Of a stretch of DNA of 64,000 nt, positions 1 to 7,861 are shown piece by piece (within the stretch, counting starts at the first letter, position 1; the number at the start of each line of letters is the position of its first letter). Both the position numbers and the translations under genes were made by a program. This DNA comes from Aerococcus sp. UBA6277 (lineage in GTDB: Bacteria; Bacillota; Bacilli; Lactobacillales; Aerococcaceae): positions 1,072 through 65,071 of the forward strand of contig NZ_DJUR01000003.1 in NCBI RefSeq assembly GCF_002440555.1, read 5' to 3'. The notes below the pieces were generated by a model. The model ran no database searches, was not told where the DNA came from, and saw only the letters and a list, made by a program, of their open reading frames with translations.

Positions 1-183
1 CAACATGGCGCTATCACTGTCGATAATGAAGGCTACGGCCGCTATCAGGGTGAAGTACAAATTTGTAAGGTTGATTTACTAGAAGATGGGAAAGTCAATG
101 TGGTTGGACGGGTGACTCAAGATGATAGAGACTTGATCGCCTTCATTGGGCCAGGGCAAACCTTTAAATTATTGCATAAGTAA
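1..183 (+). CDS. mupG: MupG-type 6-phospho-N-acetylmuramidase (DUF871), 3' end only
   Basis: The open frame enters the window at base 1 and ends with TAA at 181-183, so only the last 60 residues are present. They contain a DNEGYGRYQGEVQI segment and end IGPGQTFKLL, which resembles the C-terminal cyclophilin-like domain of DUF871/MupG proteins. MupG cleaves MurNAc-6-phosphate-containing disaccharide phosphates in the cytoplasm. murQ starts 15 bases downstream, followed by the MurNAc PTS gene, so the assignment rests on both sequence and operon context. The N-terminal TIM-barrel lies outside the window and cannot be checked. Confidence 0.75.
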   Translation, partial: QHGAITVDNEGYGRYQGEVQICKVDLLEDGKVNVVGRVTQDDRDLIAFIGPGQTFKLLHK

Positions 184-198
184 GGGAGGAAGAAAGAT

Positions 199-1092
199 AT
201 GAGTGTAGAAATTAATCAGTTAACGACTGAGAGGCGCAATCCGAATACGATGCATTTGGACCAGATGTCAGTTCGTCAAGTACTTGAGCTGATGAATAAG
301 GAAGACCAACAGGTGCCTGAAGCGATCGCAGAAGCGCTTGGACAAATTGAAGCGGCAGTTGAAACGATTATTCAGTCTTTAAAAGCTGGTGGCCGGTTAA
401 TTTATTTTGGCGCTGGGACGTCTGGTCGCCTAGGCGTCTTGGATGCAGCTGAGTGTGTCCCAACTTTTGGGGTCTCACCAGACTTAGTGGTCGGCTTGAT
501 TGCGGGTGGTGACAAGGCCATGGTTGAAGCGGTTGAGGGCGCTGAAGATTCACTAACTTTGGCGGAAGAAGATTTCAGGAAGTTAAACTTAAATGCCAAT
601 GATACAGTTGTTGGGATTGCTGCTTCTGGACGGACGCCTTATGTCATAGGTGGCTTGCAATACGCCCAAAGTATTGGTGCGAAATCGGTTTCTATTGCCT
701 GCAATCAGCAAGCGAAGATTAGCCGTTTTGCTCAAATCCCTATTGAAGTAGATTGTGGGCCAGAAGTTTTAACTGGATCTACACGGTTAAAAGCTGGGAC
801 TGCCCAAAAGTTGATTTTAAATATGTTATCAACAGTTTCGATGATTGGCATCGGGAAAGTATATCAAAATTTAATGGTAGACGTCCAAGCAACGAATGAA
901 AAGCTTGAGGAACGATCAAAACGAATAATTATGGCCGCAACTGAATGTACTTATGAAGATGCAGCAAGGTATTTTGAAGCAGCCAATCAAAATGTCAAAG
1001 TCGCCATCGTGATGATTTTAACCAATTTAAATGCGGAAGAAGCCAGTCAAAAAATTAATGCAGCCAATGGTTTTGTAAATCAAGTATTATAA
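199..1092 (+). CDS. murQ: N-acetylmuramic acid 6-phosphate etherase MurQ
   Basis: MurQ removes the D-lactyl ether of MurNAc-6-phosphate to give GlcNAc-6-phosphate and D-lactate, feeding recovered cell-wall sugar into amino-sugar metabolism. The 297-residue length is normal. A SIS domain carries the glycine-rich phosphosugar loop GAGTSGRLG at about 71-79. E85 (in DAAEC) and E116 (in GAEDS) have the 31-residue spacing of the two catalytic glutamates described for E. coli MurQ. The start has an AGGGAGG ribosome site at the right distance. It sits between the mupG end and the PTS gene, evidently in one operon. Confidence 0.95.
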   Translation: MSVEINQLTTERRNPNTMHLDQMSVRQVLELMNKEDQQVPEAIAEALGQIEAAVETIIQSLKAGGRLIYFGAGTSGRLGVLDAAECVPTFGVSPDLVVGLIAGGDKAMVEAVEGAEDSLTLAEEDFRKLNLNANDTVVGIAASGRTPYVIGGLQYAQSIGAKSVSIACNQQAKISRFAQIPIEVDCGPEVLTGSTRLKAGTAQKLILNMLSTVSMIGIGKVYQNLMVDVQATNEKLEERSKRIIMAATECTYEDAARYFEAANQNVKVAIVMILTNLNAEEASQKINAANGFVNQVL

Positions 1093-1111
1093 TGATAAGG
1101 GGATGGGTATC

Positions 1112-2608
1112 ATGGCTAAAATCAGTAATGAAGCACGTTTAGCACAAGCAATTTACCAACATATTGGTGGTCCAGATAATACCAGTAAAGTTTATAACTG
1201 TATGACAAGAGTCCGGATCGATATCAAAGACGACCAACAAGTAGATATGGAAGCCTTGAAACAAGTAGAAGGCGTCATGGGTGTCGTTGAAGACGGGGAC
1301 ACCTTACAAGTGGTTGTAGGTCCAGGGACGGCAGCCAAAGTAGCCACTGTTATGGCTGACCAAGGTCATGTCCAACAAGGACGGCAAGTTCAAGAAAATC
1401 TTGACCAAGACTTAACCTCTGGTCGGTCTGAAGCTGAAAGAATCACTGCAGAAAATAAAAATAAACAAAAACAAAAGAACAATACACCTTTTAAACAAGC
1501 ACTGAAAGTGATTGCGTCAATCTTTGTGCCATTAATTCCAGCCTTCGTTGGGGCAGGTATTATTGGGGGGATTGCCTCAATTATTCAAAATATGCTGACG
1601 GCTGGGGCTTTGGAGCCAGGTATGTGGGACAACATTTTTCTTGTCCTTAAAATCCTTCAAAACGGGTTATTTGTCTACTTAAACATCTATATTGGTATTA
1701 ACGCCGCCCGGGTATTTGGTGCAACAGAAGGGCTTGGTGGTGTTGTCGCAGGGGTCACCTACTTAACTGGTATGTTACCAGAAGCGCCATTACCAAATAT
1801 CTTTACAGGTGGCGACTTAGCGGCCGGTCAAGGTGGGGTCATCGGGGTTATTATCACCGTTTACCTATTGTCACTAGTTGAGAAAGGGTTACGTAAAGTC
1901 ATTCCGGATGCCATCGATATCATCGTGACTCCAACCATTTCCCTATTAGTTATTGGGATGATGACCATTTTCTTGATTATGCCAATCGCAGGGTTTATCT
2001 CCACTTCACTTGTTGGTGCCATCAACTGGATATTACAAGTAGGTGGTGCATTTGCCGGCTTTATCTTGGGTGCAACATTCCTACCTTTAGTCATGTTTGG
2101 ATTACATCAAATCCTTACACCAATTCATATTGAAATGATTGCAGCTACAGGGAAAACCGTCCTTTTACCCATCCTTGCTATGGCAGGTGCCGGTCAAGTT
2201 GGTGCCGCCTTCGCGCTTTGGTTAAAATGCCGCCAGAACAAGCAATTAACCAACATTATTAAAGGGTCTCTACCAGTAGGTATTTTAGGCATCGGTGAAC
2301 CCTTGATTTATGCCGTAACCCTGCCTTTAGGTCGTCCCTTTGTCACAGCCTGCCTAGGGGGCGGTATCGGTGGTGCAGTCTTAGGTGCAATCGGTGGCGT
2401 TGGTGCTACTGCCATTGGACCATCGGGTGTTGCCTTAATTCCATTGATTGCTGACGGACAATGGCCAGCATATGTCATGGGTCTTGTTGCAGCTTATATA
2501 GGTGGCTTCATCCTGACTTACTTCTTCGGTGTGCCCCAAACTGCCCAAGCCCCAAGTGAGATTACAGGATCACCATCAAATACCATGGAAGCATTAGACA
2601 ATTTATAG
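1112..2608 (+). CDS. murP: PTS transporter EIIBC, N-acetylmuramic acid type (MurP)
   Basis: A membrane permease that takes up and phosphorylates a sugar. Residues 1-85 form an EIIB domain with the phospho-accepting Cys30 (sequence NCMTRVRI). A charged linker follows, then an EIIC domain from about residue 125 with roughly ten membrane segments and the GIGEPLIYAV motif. There is no EIIA domain, as in E. coli MurP, so a separate EIIA must serve it. Two in-frame ATGs exist, at 1103 and 1112; AAGGGG at 1097-1102 is correctly spaced only for 1112. The MurNAc specificity is inferred from the murQ and mupG neighbours, since EIIBC sequences of the glucose superfamily are hard to separate by eye. Confidence 0.88.
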   Translation: MAKISNEARLAQAIYQHIGGPDNTSKVYNCMTRVRIDIKDDQQVDMEALKQVEGVMGVVEDGDTLQVVVGPGTAAKVATVMADQGHVQQGRQVQENLDQDLTSGRSEAERITAENKNKQKQKNNTPFKQALKVIASIFVPLIPAFVGAGIIGGIASIIQNMLTAGALEPGMWDNIFLVLKILQNGLFVYLNIYIGINAARVFGATEGLGGVVAGVTYLTGMLPEAPLPNIFTGGDLAAGQGGVIGVIITVYLLSLVEKGLRKVIPDAIDIIVTPTISLLVIGMMTIFLIMPIAGFISTSLVGAINWILQVGGAFAGFILGATFLPLVMFGLHQILTPIHIEMIAATGKTVLLPILAMAGAGQVGAAFALWLKCRQNKQLTNIIKGSLPVGILGIGEPLIYAVTLPLGRPFVTACLGGGIGGAVLGAIGGVGATAIGPSGVALIPLIADGQWPAYVMGLVAAYIGGFILTYFFGVPQTAQAPSEITGSPSNTMEALDNL

Positions 2609-2627
2609 TAAGATATGAATAACTGGA

Positions 2628-2666
2628 AAAGGGCTGTCAACTCCTTGCTGACAGCCCTTTAAATTT
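2628..2666 (+). terminator. Rho-independent terminator after murP
   Basis: A 12-bp perfect stem, AAAGGGCTGTCA at 2628-2639 with its complement at 2649-2660, encloses a 9-base loop and is followed by TTTAAATTT. It separates the mupG-murQ-murP unit from the regulator gene. Confidence 0.85.
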
Positions 2667-2694
2667 GTGAAATGATCAACGTTAGAGAGGTGCC

Positions 2695-3558
2695 ATGATG
2701 GCAAGAAATATCCTTCAAACAATCAATGAAATGCTGAAAGACTTACCTAAGTCTGAACAAAAAATTGGTCAACTTGTTTTAGCGCGGCCAAAAGATGTTA
2801 TCCAGATGAACGCAACCGAGCTCGCAAAAGAGGCCAAGTCAAGTCCAGCGGGGGTTATCCGTTTTTGTCATTCGATTGGGATCAGTGGCTTTACCGCGTT
2901 AAAACTCGCTTTATCTGCTCAAACAAGTCAAAGAGGCGATTTAAATTATACGGATATTGATGCAGACGAAGGTCTTGATACCATCAAAGAAAAGTTGGCA
3001 ACCAATGCCAGTGTAGTCTTATCGGATACCAATGTTAGTCTCTTAAACCAAGATATCGATCGAGTTACGGATTGGATTATGGCCAGTCCAGTAGTCTTTT
3101 TATACGGACTCGGTGCATCAAATATTGTAGCCCAAGACTTCCGGCAAAAATTTACCCGGATTGGTAAGCAAGTCATGGTAACCCAAGACCAACACGAATT
3201 AGTCGCAGCCATGGCCATTGCCCCAAAAGATTCCCTATATATTGGGATTTCTAATTCAGGTGAAAGAGCTGAAGGGACTATTGTCATGAAAATGGCTAAA
3301 GAACTCGGTTTAAAAACCGTTTCCTTAACAAAGACAGGTGCCAATACCCTTGCCAATTTAGCGGATATTCCTTTACATACAGCGGACACCAAGGAGGCTT
3401 TGTTACGGAGTGGGGCAACCATTTCCTTGTTAGCCCAACTTTATGCCATTGACCTCTTATTCTTTTCATATATGACCAAAAACTATGACACCCATGTGAA
3501 AAATTTGGCTTTAACTAAAGAAGCAACCACCGCAATCGAAAGCTTTTATCAAGATTAA
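2695..3558 (+). CDS. murR: RpiR/MurR family transcriptional regulator
   Basis: A 287-residue regulator with an N-terminal RpiR-type helix-turn-helix (about 1-77) and a C-terminal SIS sugar-phosphate sensor domain (about 125-260; motifs YGLGASNIVAQDF and SNSGERAEG). Proteins of this type sense phosphorylated sugars; MurR of E. coli responds to MurNAc-6-phosphate. Its position right after the MurNAc genes suggests the same ligand, but the terminator at 2628-2666 means it is probably not a simple cotranscribed fourth gene. ATGs at 2695 and 2698 are both possible with the GAGAGG ribosome site; 2698 has the better spacing. Confidence 0.85.
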   Translation: MMARNILQTINEMLKDLPKSEQKIGQLVLARPKDVIQMNATELAKEAKSSPAGVIRFCHSIGISGFTALKLALSAQTSQRGDLNYTDIDADEGLDTIKEKLATNASVVLSDTNVSLLNQDIDRVTDWIMASPVVFLYGLGASNIVAQDFRQKFTRIGKQVMVTQDQHELVAAMAIAPKDSLYIGISNSGERAEGTIVMKMAKELGLKTVSLTKTGANTLANLADIPLHTADTKEALLRSGATISLLAQLYAIDLLFFSYMTKNYDTHVKNLALTKEATTAIESFYQD

Positions 3559-3618
3559 AAAGGGTGCTAAATAAGGACAGCACATATTTAAAACTGAAAG
3601 CAAATTTCTGCTAAGTAG

Positions 3619-3650
3619 ACTAGCTCTTTTCCAAAGGGCTAGTTTTTTTC
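3619..3650 (+). terminator. Terminator after murR
   Basis: ACTAGCTCTTT at 3619-3629 pairs with AAAGGGCTAGT at 3633-3643 (one G-U pair). Seven T follow. Confidence 0.85.
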
Positions 3651-3769
3651 TTTAATCATTCAGCTTTGCGAAGAGTGGTCATTTTCAAAGAGATTTAATC
3701 GTCTTTTAATAAAGGACAAAATTTGCTAAGATAGTAGGTATAAACTTGAAAGAAAGAGGTTGAAGTCAG

Positions 3770-4132
3770 GTGCTAAAAATATATGGCTTAAAACAATGTT
3801 CCACAACACAAAAGGTGAAAAAACACTTGGAAGATGAAGGGTTAACCTTTGGGGAAATTATCGACATCCGTGATCAACCACCCGTGGCTGAAGAAATTGC
3901 TTGGGCACTGGACCAAGTGGACGGTAAATATACAAAAATATTAAATACATCAGGCGGTTTGTACCGTGAATTAGGTTTAAAAGACAAGCTAGCCGATATG
4001 TCAAAAGAGGCCTTTTTAACCTTACTGTCTGAACAGGGGATGTTAATTAAACGACCATTAATTGTAGGTGACCAAGTAGCTACAGCAGGGTCAAAAGTCG
4101 ACTTTCTGGACCAGGTCTGGTTAAGCAAATGA
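3770..4132 (+). CDS. Spx/ArsC-family protein (single-cysteine type)
   Basis: A 120-residue thioredoxin-fold protein of the Spx/arsenate-reductase-like family (the YffB/MgsR/YusI group). It starts MLKIYGLKQCSTTQK, so the first cysteine, C10, is present but the CxxC second cysteine is replaced by Thr. True Spx regulators usually keep CxxC. RPLIVGD near residue 95 is the family's conserved Arg-Pro segment. The start is GTG at 3770, preceded by AAAGAGG. Whether it reduces a thiol substrate, binds RNA polymerase or does something else cannot be told from sequence. Confidence 0.8.
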   Translation: MLKIYGLKQCSTTQKVKKHLEDEGLTFGEIIDIRDQPPVAEEIAWALDQVDGKYTKILNTSGGLYRELGLKDKLADMSKEAFLTLLSEQGMLIKRPLIVGDQVATAGSKVDFLDQVWLSK

Positions 4133-4194
4133 GGATAGGAAAATAAGGTCAAAACAAGGGAAATTATAGGATAAAGGTTCTTGGAGGGGTTTTA

Positions 4195-5361
4195 TTGGAA
4201 ATTGAAGCGTTAAAGGATTTAATTGCAGGGCAAGAAAGTGACATGTTCGCCTTTTTAGAAGAATTGGTGAATACGGAATCAGGCATTGATCAAATTTCTG
4301 GTGTTAATCAAGTGGGGACAATTATCAGCCAATGGTGTGAAAATATTGGCATGACCACCCGGACCATTCCCCATGACCAAGCAGGGGACTTGTTGATTGC
4401 TGAATATAAAACAGCCGAAAACAAGGACCAGCAACCCATCGTTTTATCTGGGCATATGGATACGGTCTTCAATGCTGGTGTAACAAAAGACCATCATTTC
4501 CGTATATTACCGGATAAACCAGGATTCGCAAAGGGTGCCGGCCTGATGGATATGAAGGGTGGCCTTGTCATCGCCATGTACGTAGTGAAAAACCTGATTG
4601 AAATGGGCTATCAAAAACACCCCCTAAGTCTAATTTTTATACCGGATGAAGAAACCCTCCACCGGTATTCAGATACCCGCCAGGAAATGATTGGAGAATT
4701 ACAGGACGCAGCCTTAATGCTGAACTTTGAACCCACACCAACCTTTGATGAAATTGTGGTCGGCCGTCAAGGTGGTATGATGATGAAAGTAACCGTCGAA
4801 GGGGTCCAAGGTCATTCCGGTATGGAAGTTGAAATCGGCCGGTCAGCCGTTGTGGAATTAGCTCAGAAAGTCGTTACCCTAGAAGCATTAACCGATATCA
4901 AACGCAAGAAATTGATCAATTGCGGGATTATCAATGGGGGCGTTTCAGCAAATACGATTCCAGGTTCTGCAAAAGGAAACTTCTCACTCAGATTTCCAAA
5001 CCAGACTATTAAAGAGGAAATTATCGCGGACATCGAACGCGTTATTGCTGAACCCTATATAGCAGATACAGTGACCACATTTGAAATCGAATCTGGCGTA
5101 GATGCCATGGTTTACACCGATAAAGTCGATCAATTAGCAGACCATTACTTAGCCACGGCCGACAAATTGGGTTACGGTCCTCTAGTTAAAGTCGAAAGCC
5201 AGGGTGCATCCGATGCCTCTCTAGCATCCTTAGTAGACATTCCCGTTGTTGACGGCTTGGGCATTGTGGGGACAGGTGCCCATACCCTTGAGGAGGAAGC
5301 TGATTTGACCTCACTTAGACCAAGAGTCACACTATCCATCCAAGCCATTTTAGATTTATAA
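4195..5361 (+). CDS. M20 family metallopeptidase (carboxypeptidase G2-like)
   Basis: A 388-residue cytoplasmic zinc peptidase of the ArgE/DapE/CPG2 family. Expected metal ligands are visible: the His and Asp of GHMDTVF, the Asp of LMDMKGG, the Glu pair of PDEET, and a late His in GTGAHTLEEE. A dimerisation-type insert (GQGHSG-like segment VQGHSGMEVE) lies in the middle. Members cut C-terminal or small peptide/acyl bonds; the substrate is not predictable. The start is TTG at 4195 with a strong TTGGAGGGG ribosome site. It follows the Spx-like gene by 62 bases with no terminator, so the two may be cotranscribed. Confidence 0.88.
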   Translation: MEIEALKDLIAGQESDMFAFLEELVNTESGIDQISGVNQVGTIISQWCENIGMTTRTIPHDQAGDLLIAEYKTAENKDQQPIVLSGHMDTVFNAGVTKDHHFRILPDKPGFAKGAGLMDMKGGLVIAMYVVKNLIEMGYQKHPLSLIFIPDEETLHRYSDTRQEMIGELQDAALMLNFEPTPTFDEIVVGRQGGMMMKVTVEGVQGHSGMEVEIGRSAVVELAQKVVTLEALTDIKRKKLINCGIINGGVSANTIPGSAKGNFSLRFPNQTIKEEIIADIERVIAEPYIADTVTTFEIESGVDAMVYTDKVDQLADHYLATADKLGYGPLVKVESQGASDASLASLVDIPVVDGLGIVGTGAHTLEEEADLTSLRPRVTLSIQAILDL

Positions 5362-5378
5362 TAAAGTAAACAAATCAA

Positions 5379-5427
5379 ATAACCGCCAACCAGGGAAATG
5401 ACATCAGCTAGTTGGCGGTTTATTTTT
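5379..5427 (+). terminator. Terminator between convergent M20 and usp genes
   Basis: AACCGCCAAC (5381-5390) pairs with GTTGGCGGTT (5411-5420), followed by TATTTTTGTTT on the plus strand. On the minus strand the tail is weaker (ATTTGATTTG), so it mainly serves the peptidase gene. Confidence 0.8.
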
Positions 5428-5453
5428 GTTTGAATAAATCTTTTGCTGAAAAT

Positions 5454-5918
5454 TTAGTCAGCCATTTGTTTATTGTCCAAATTCGTACGAACCACTAACA
5501 CATCACATGGGGCATTGCGAATCACATATTCAGAAACAGAGCCAATAAATAAACGTTCAACAGCATTTAAACCAGTCGCACCAATCATAATTAAATCGGC
5601 CTTATTTTCAGGCGCTAAAGTATGGCAAATTTGGTACTTGGCAGAACCATAATCAATCACAGTTTCCACTCGTTCAATCCCAGCTTTACGTGCTTCTTCT
5701 TCATAATCAGTTAACATGACTTTAGCACGTGTCGTCACGGCTTCAGGAATGACCTCATTATACATATTTGTTGTTTGGAAAGCAGAGGTGTCAATAATAT
5801 GGGCAACAATTAAGGTAGCATTGTTACGCTTAGCAACAGCTACAGCCTTTTTAAACGCTAATCTAGACTCGTCCGAACCATCAATTGGGGCTAATATACG
5901 TGTATATTCTTGATACAT
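5454..5918 (-). CDS. Universal stress protein (UspA family)
   Basis: A 154-residue single Usp domain. It has the ATP-binding motif G-x2-G-x9-G-S (GATGLNAVERLFIGS) near residues 122-136 and the N-terminal LAPIDGSDES strand-loop. The first in-frame GTG at 5927 sits inside the ribosome site, so ATG at 5918 with AGGAAA/AAAGGAG upstream is the better start. An extended -10 (TGGTATAAT, complement of 5942-5950) lies just upstream. A 6S RNA is encoded a few hundred bases upstream on the same strand. The protein's precise stress role is unknown. Confidence 0.9.
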   Translation of the reverse strand: MYQEYTRILAPIDGSDESRLAFKKAVAVAKRNNATLIVAHIIDTSAFQTTNMYNEVIPEAVTTRAKVMLTDYEEEARKAGIERVETVIDYGSAKYQICHTLAPENKADLIMIGATGLNAVERLFIGSVSEYVIRNAPCDVLVVRTNLDNKQMAD

Positions 5919-6059
5919 TTTCCTCACGCTCCTTTGTCTTTATTATACCACTTAAAAAGCATGAAGTAAGCGATTAAGGATCATTTTTCAGTTATATAGG
6001 AAAAAAACGATAGAAATATCCCTGTATTGCAGGCAAGCAGAAGCAAAAAAAGTAAAAGT

Positions 6060-6096
6060 AAAAGACAACAAAAAAGGATGCGATAAACGCATCCTC
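6060..6096 (-). terminator. Terminator downstream of 6S RNA
   Basis: On the minus strand AGGATGCG and CGCATCCT form an 8-bp stem with a short loop (complement of about 6074-6094), followed by TTTTTTGTTGTCTTT. It ends the 6S RNA transcript and probably any rarA read-through before usp. Confidence 0.85.
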
Positions 6097-6107
6097 TAAA
6101 AAGTTAA

Positions 6108-6310
6108 TTTTATAAAAGAGCTCCGTTATGTGCCGTGATGAGATCTATCTGTATTGAACCCGCATTGATATACAGGTGGGAACCACATATCTACTTCAAT
6201 AGTCCTCGTGATGAGGCGTTATATCCATAAACCTTGGCAGTTCCCTAGATAGCTAATTGTTCGGTCAACACATGTAAAGAAATCGCGAACACTACAGAGG
6301 AATTCTTCTT
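6108..6310 (-). ncRNA. ssrS: 6S RNA (ssrS)
   Basis: The minus strand reads CCTCTGTAGTGTTCGCGA near the 5' end and CGGCACATAACGGAG near the 3' end. These match in kind and position the closing-stem elements of E. coli 6S RNA (CTCTGAGATGTTCGC ... CGGCATCTCGGAG). CTCTGT pairs with ACGGAG to close an approximately 190-nt rod. The RNA has its own promoter and terminator. 6S RNA binds the housekeeping RNA polymerase holoenzyme and mimics open promoter DNA. The location beside rarA is seen in other Firmicutes, and the position upstream of a usp gene recalls the 'Lacto-usp' motif, which was proposed to be 6S RNA. The exact ends are inferred. Confidence 0.87.
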
Positions 6311-6316
6311 ATAAAT

Positions 6317-6345
6317 ATCATACAAGCTTTTGAGGATAATTTCAA
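6317..6345 (-). promoter_or_regulatory. Promoter of 6S RNA
   Basis: On the minus strand, TTGAAA (complement of 6340-6345), a 17-base spacer and TATGAT (complement of 6317-6322) give a near-consensus sigma-A promoter. The start site would fall near 6310, at the 5' end of the 6S RNA. Confidence 0.8.
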
Positions 6346-6399
6346 GTTTTAGGACCTGAAAAAGCCGACAATTACTATATTCTTAACATTTATAAGTGA

Positions 6400-7671
6400 T
6401 TATTTACCTTCACGTTTACGGCGGTTTTCAGCTAAGGCTCGTTCATAATTCCCGGTGTCTCCAGCCTGGTAATACTGTCGACCAACTAGGGTATCTGGCA
6501 GGTATTGTTGGGCTACCCAGTGGTTAGGGTAGGCGTGTGGATACTTGTATTCATTACCGTGACCTAGTTTTGCTGCTCCTTTGTAATGGGCATCTTTTAA
6601 GTGTTTTGGAATGATACCAGACTTACCGGACCGTACGTCAGCAAGCGCAGCGTCAATTCCTTCAATGGCCGAATTGGATTTAGGCGATAGAGCTAAATCG
6701 ATAATGGCATTGGCTAAAGGAATTCGAGCTTCTGGTAGGCCTAATTGGTTGGCAGCTTGAACTGCAGCTACCGTTCGTTCAGTTGCTTGAGGATTAGCTA
6801 AACCAATATCTTCGTAGGCTATGACTAATAATCGCCGACATAAAATATTTAATTCACCGGCTTCAATTAAGCGCGCTGCGTATAAGAGGGCAGCGTCCAC
6901 GTCGCTTCCACGGATAGATTTTTGAAAGGCTGAAATAACATCGTAATGCATGTCTCCGTCTGCATCGTGGGAGAATGATTTCATCTGCATGCTTTCTTCC
7001 GCAATATCCAAAGTAATATGGATACGGCCATCCGCATTTTCATCTGTTGATTTAACGCTTAGTTCTAGGGCATTTAAGGCCGACCGCAAGTCCCCAAAGG
7101 CTGCATGGGCAAAGTGATCGATAGCATTTGCATCAATATCAACTGGAAAACTGCCTAATCCGCGGTCACTATCGGTTAAAGCCCGTTCTAAACCAGTCTT
7201 AATATCTGTTTCATTCAGTGGTTCTAATTGGAAGATTTGGGTCCGAGAGCGGATGGCTGGACTGGTGTTAATAAAGGGGTTTTCAGTTGTTGCCCCGATT
7301 AAGGTGATCAAACCTGATTCCAAATGGGGTAGTAGAAAGTCTTGTTTTGTTTTATCTAGTCGGTGAATCTCGTCTAGTAATAAGACGATACCGCCAGAAA
7401 ATTTAGCTTCCTCAACGACCGCCTGTAAGTCCTTCTTGCTGTCTGTAGCGGCATTTAATTTTCTAAATGCATATTTAGTAGACCCAGCGATGGCTGAGGC
7501 AATAGACGTTTTCCCAATGCCCGGCGGTCCATATAAAATCATGGATGATAATTGCATGGCCTTTACCATTCGGAAAATGATTTTGCCTTCTCCAACCAGA
7601 TGTTGTTGGCCGACAACTTCTTCGATTGACCGAGGTCGCATGCGAAAGGCTAAGGGATTGTTTTGTGGCAT
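6400..7671 (-). CDS. rarA: Replication-associated recombination protein RarA (MgsA) AAA+ ATPase
   Basis: A 423-residue AAA+ protein related to clamp loaders and RuvB that acts at stalled replication forks. The Walker A motif is GPPGIGKTS at 48-56, Walker B is DEIH at 100-103, and sensor 1 is GATTENPF. The C-terminal MgsA tetramerisation region ends with YPHAYPNHWVAQQYLPD. Start ATG is at 7671 with AGAGGAG nine bases upstream. The 6S RNA gene follows on the same strand with its own promoter. Confidence 0.95.
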   Translation of the reverse strand: MPQNNPLAFRMRPRSIEEVVGQQHLVGEGKIIFRMVKAMQLSSMILYGPPGIGKTSIASAIAGSTKYAFRKLNAATDSKKDLQAVVEEAKFSGGIVLLLDEIHRLDKTKQDFLLPHLESGLITLIGATTENPFINTSPAIRSRTQIFQLEPLNETDIKTGLERALTDSDRGLGSFPVDIDANAIDHFAHAAFGDLRSALNALELSVKSTDENADGRIHITLDIAEESMQMKSFSHDADGDMHYDVISAFQKSIRGSDVDAALLYAARLIEAGELNILCRRLLVIAYEDIGLANPQATERTVAAVQAANQLGLPEARIPLANAIIDLALSPKSNSAIEGIDAALADVRSGKSGIIPKHLKDAHYKGAAKLGHGNEYKYPHAYPNHWVAQQYLPDTLVGRQYYQAGDTGNYERALAENRRKREGK

Positions 7672-7861
7672 TTACCTGGCTCCTCTCTTGACTATACTCC
7701 CATTAATTATAACATAGGTGATGCATCTTAGCGAATATACGTTCGTTTTCCAATAAAAAGTAAGACAGAAAAATGGTCTGATAAGCACATTAGTGATAAA
7801 ATAAGTCGAACAACCATTGCTATACGGATGGTAGAAGAGTAGATGAGGAGTTAGATTACAT

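Noticed and set aside
3715..3769. Promoter before the Spx-like gene (TTGCTA and TATAAA)
   Set aside because: The two boxes are only about ten bases apart; no good sigma-A spacing was found.
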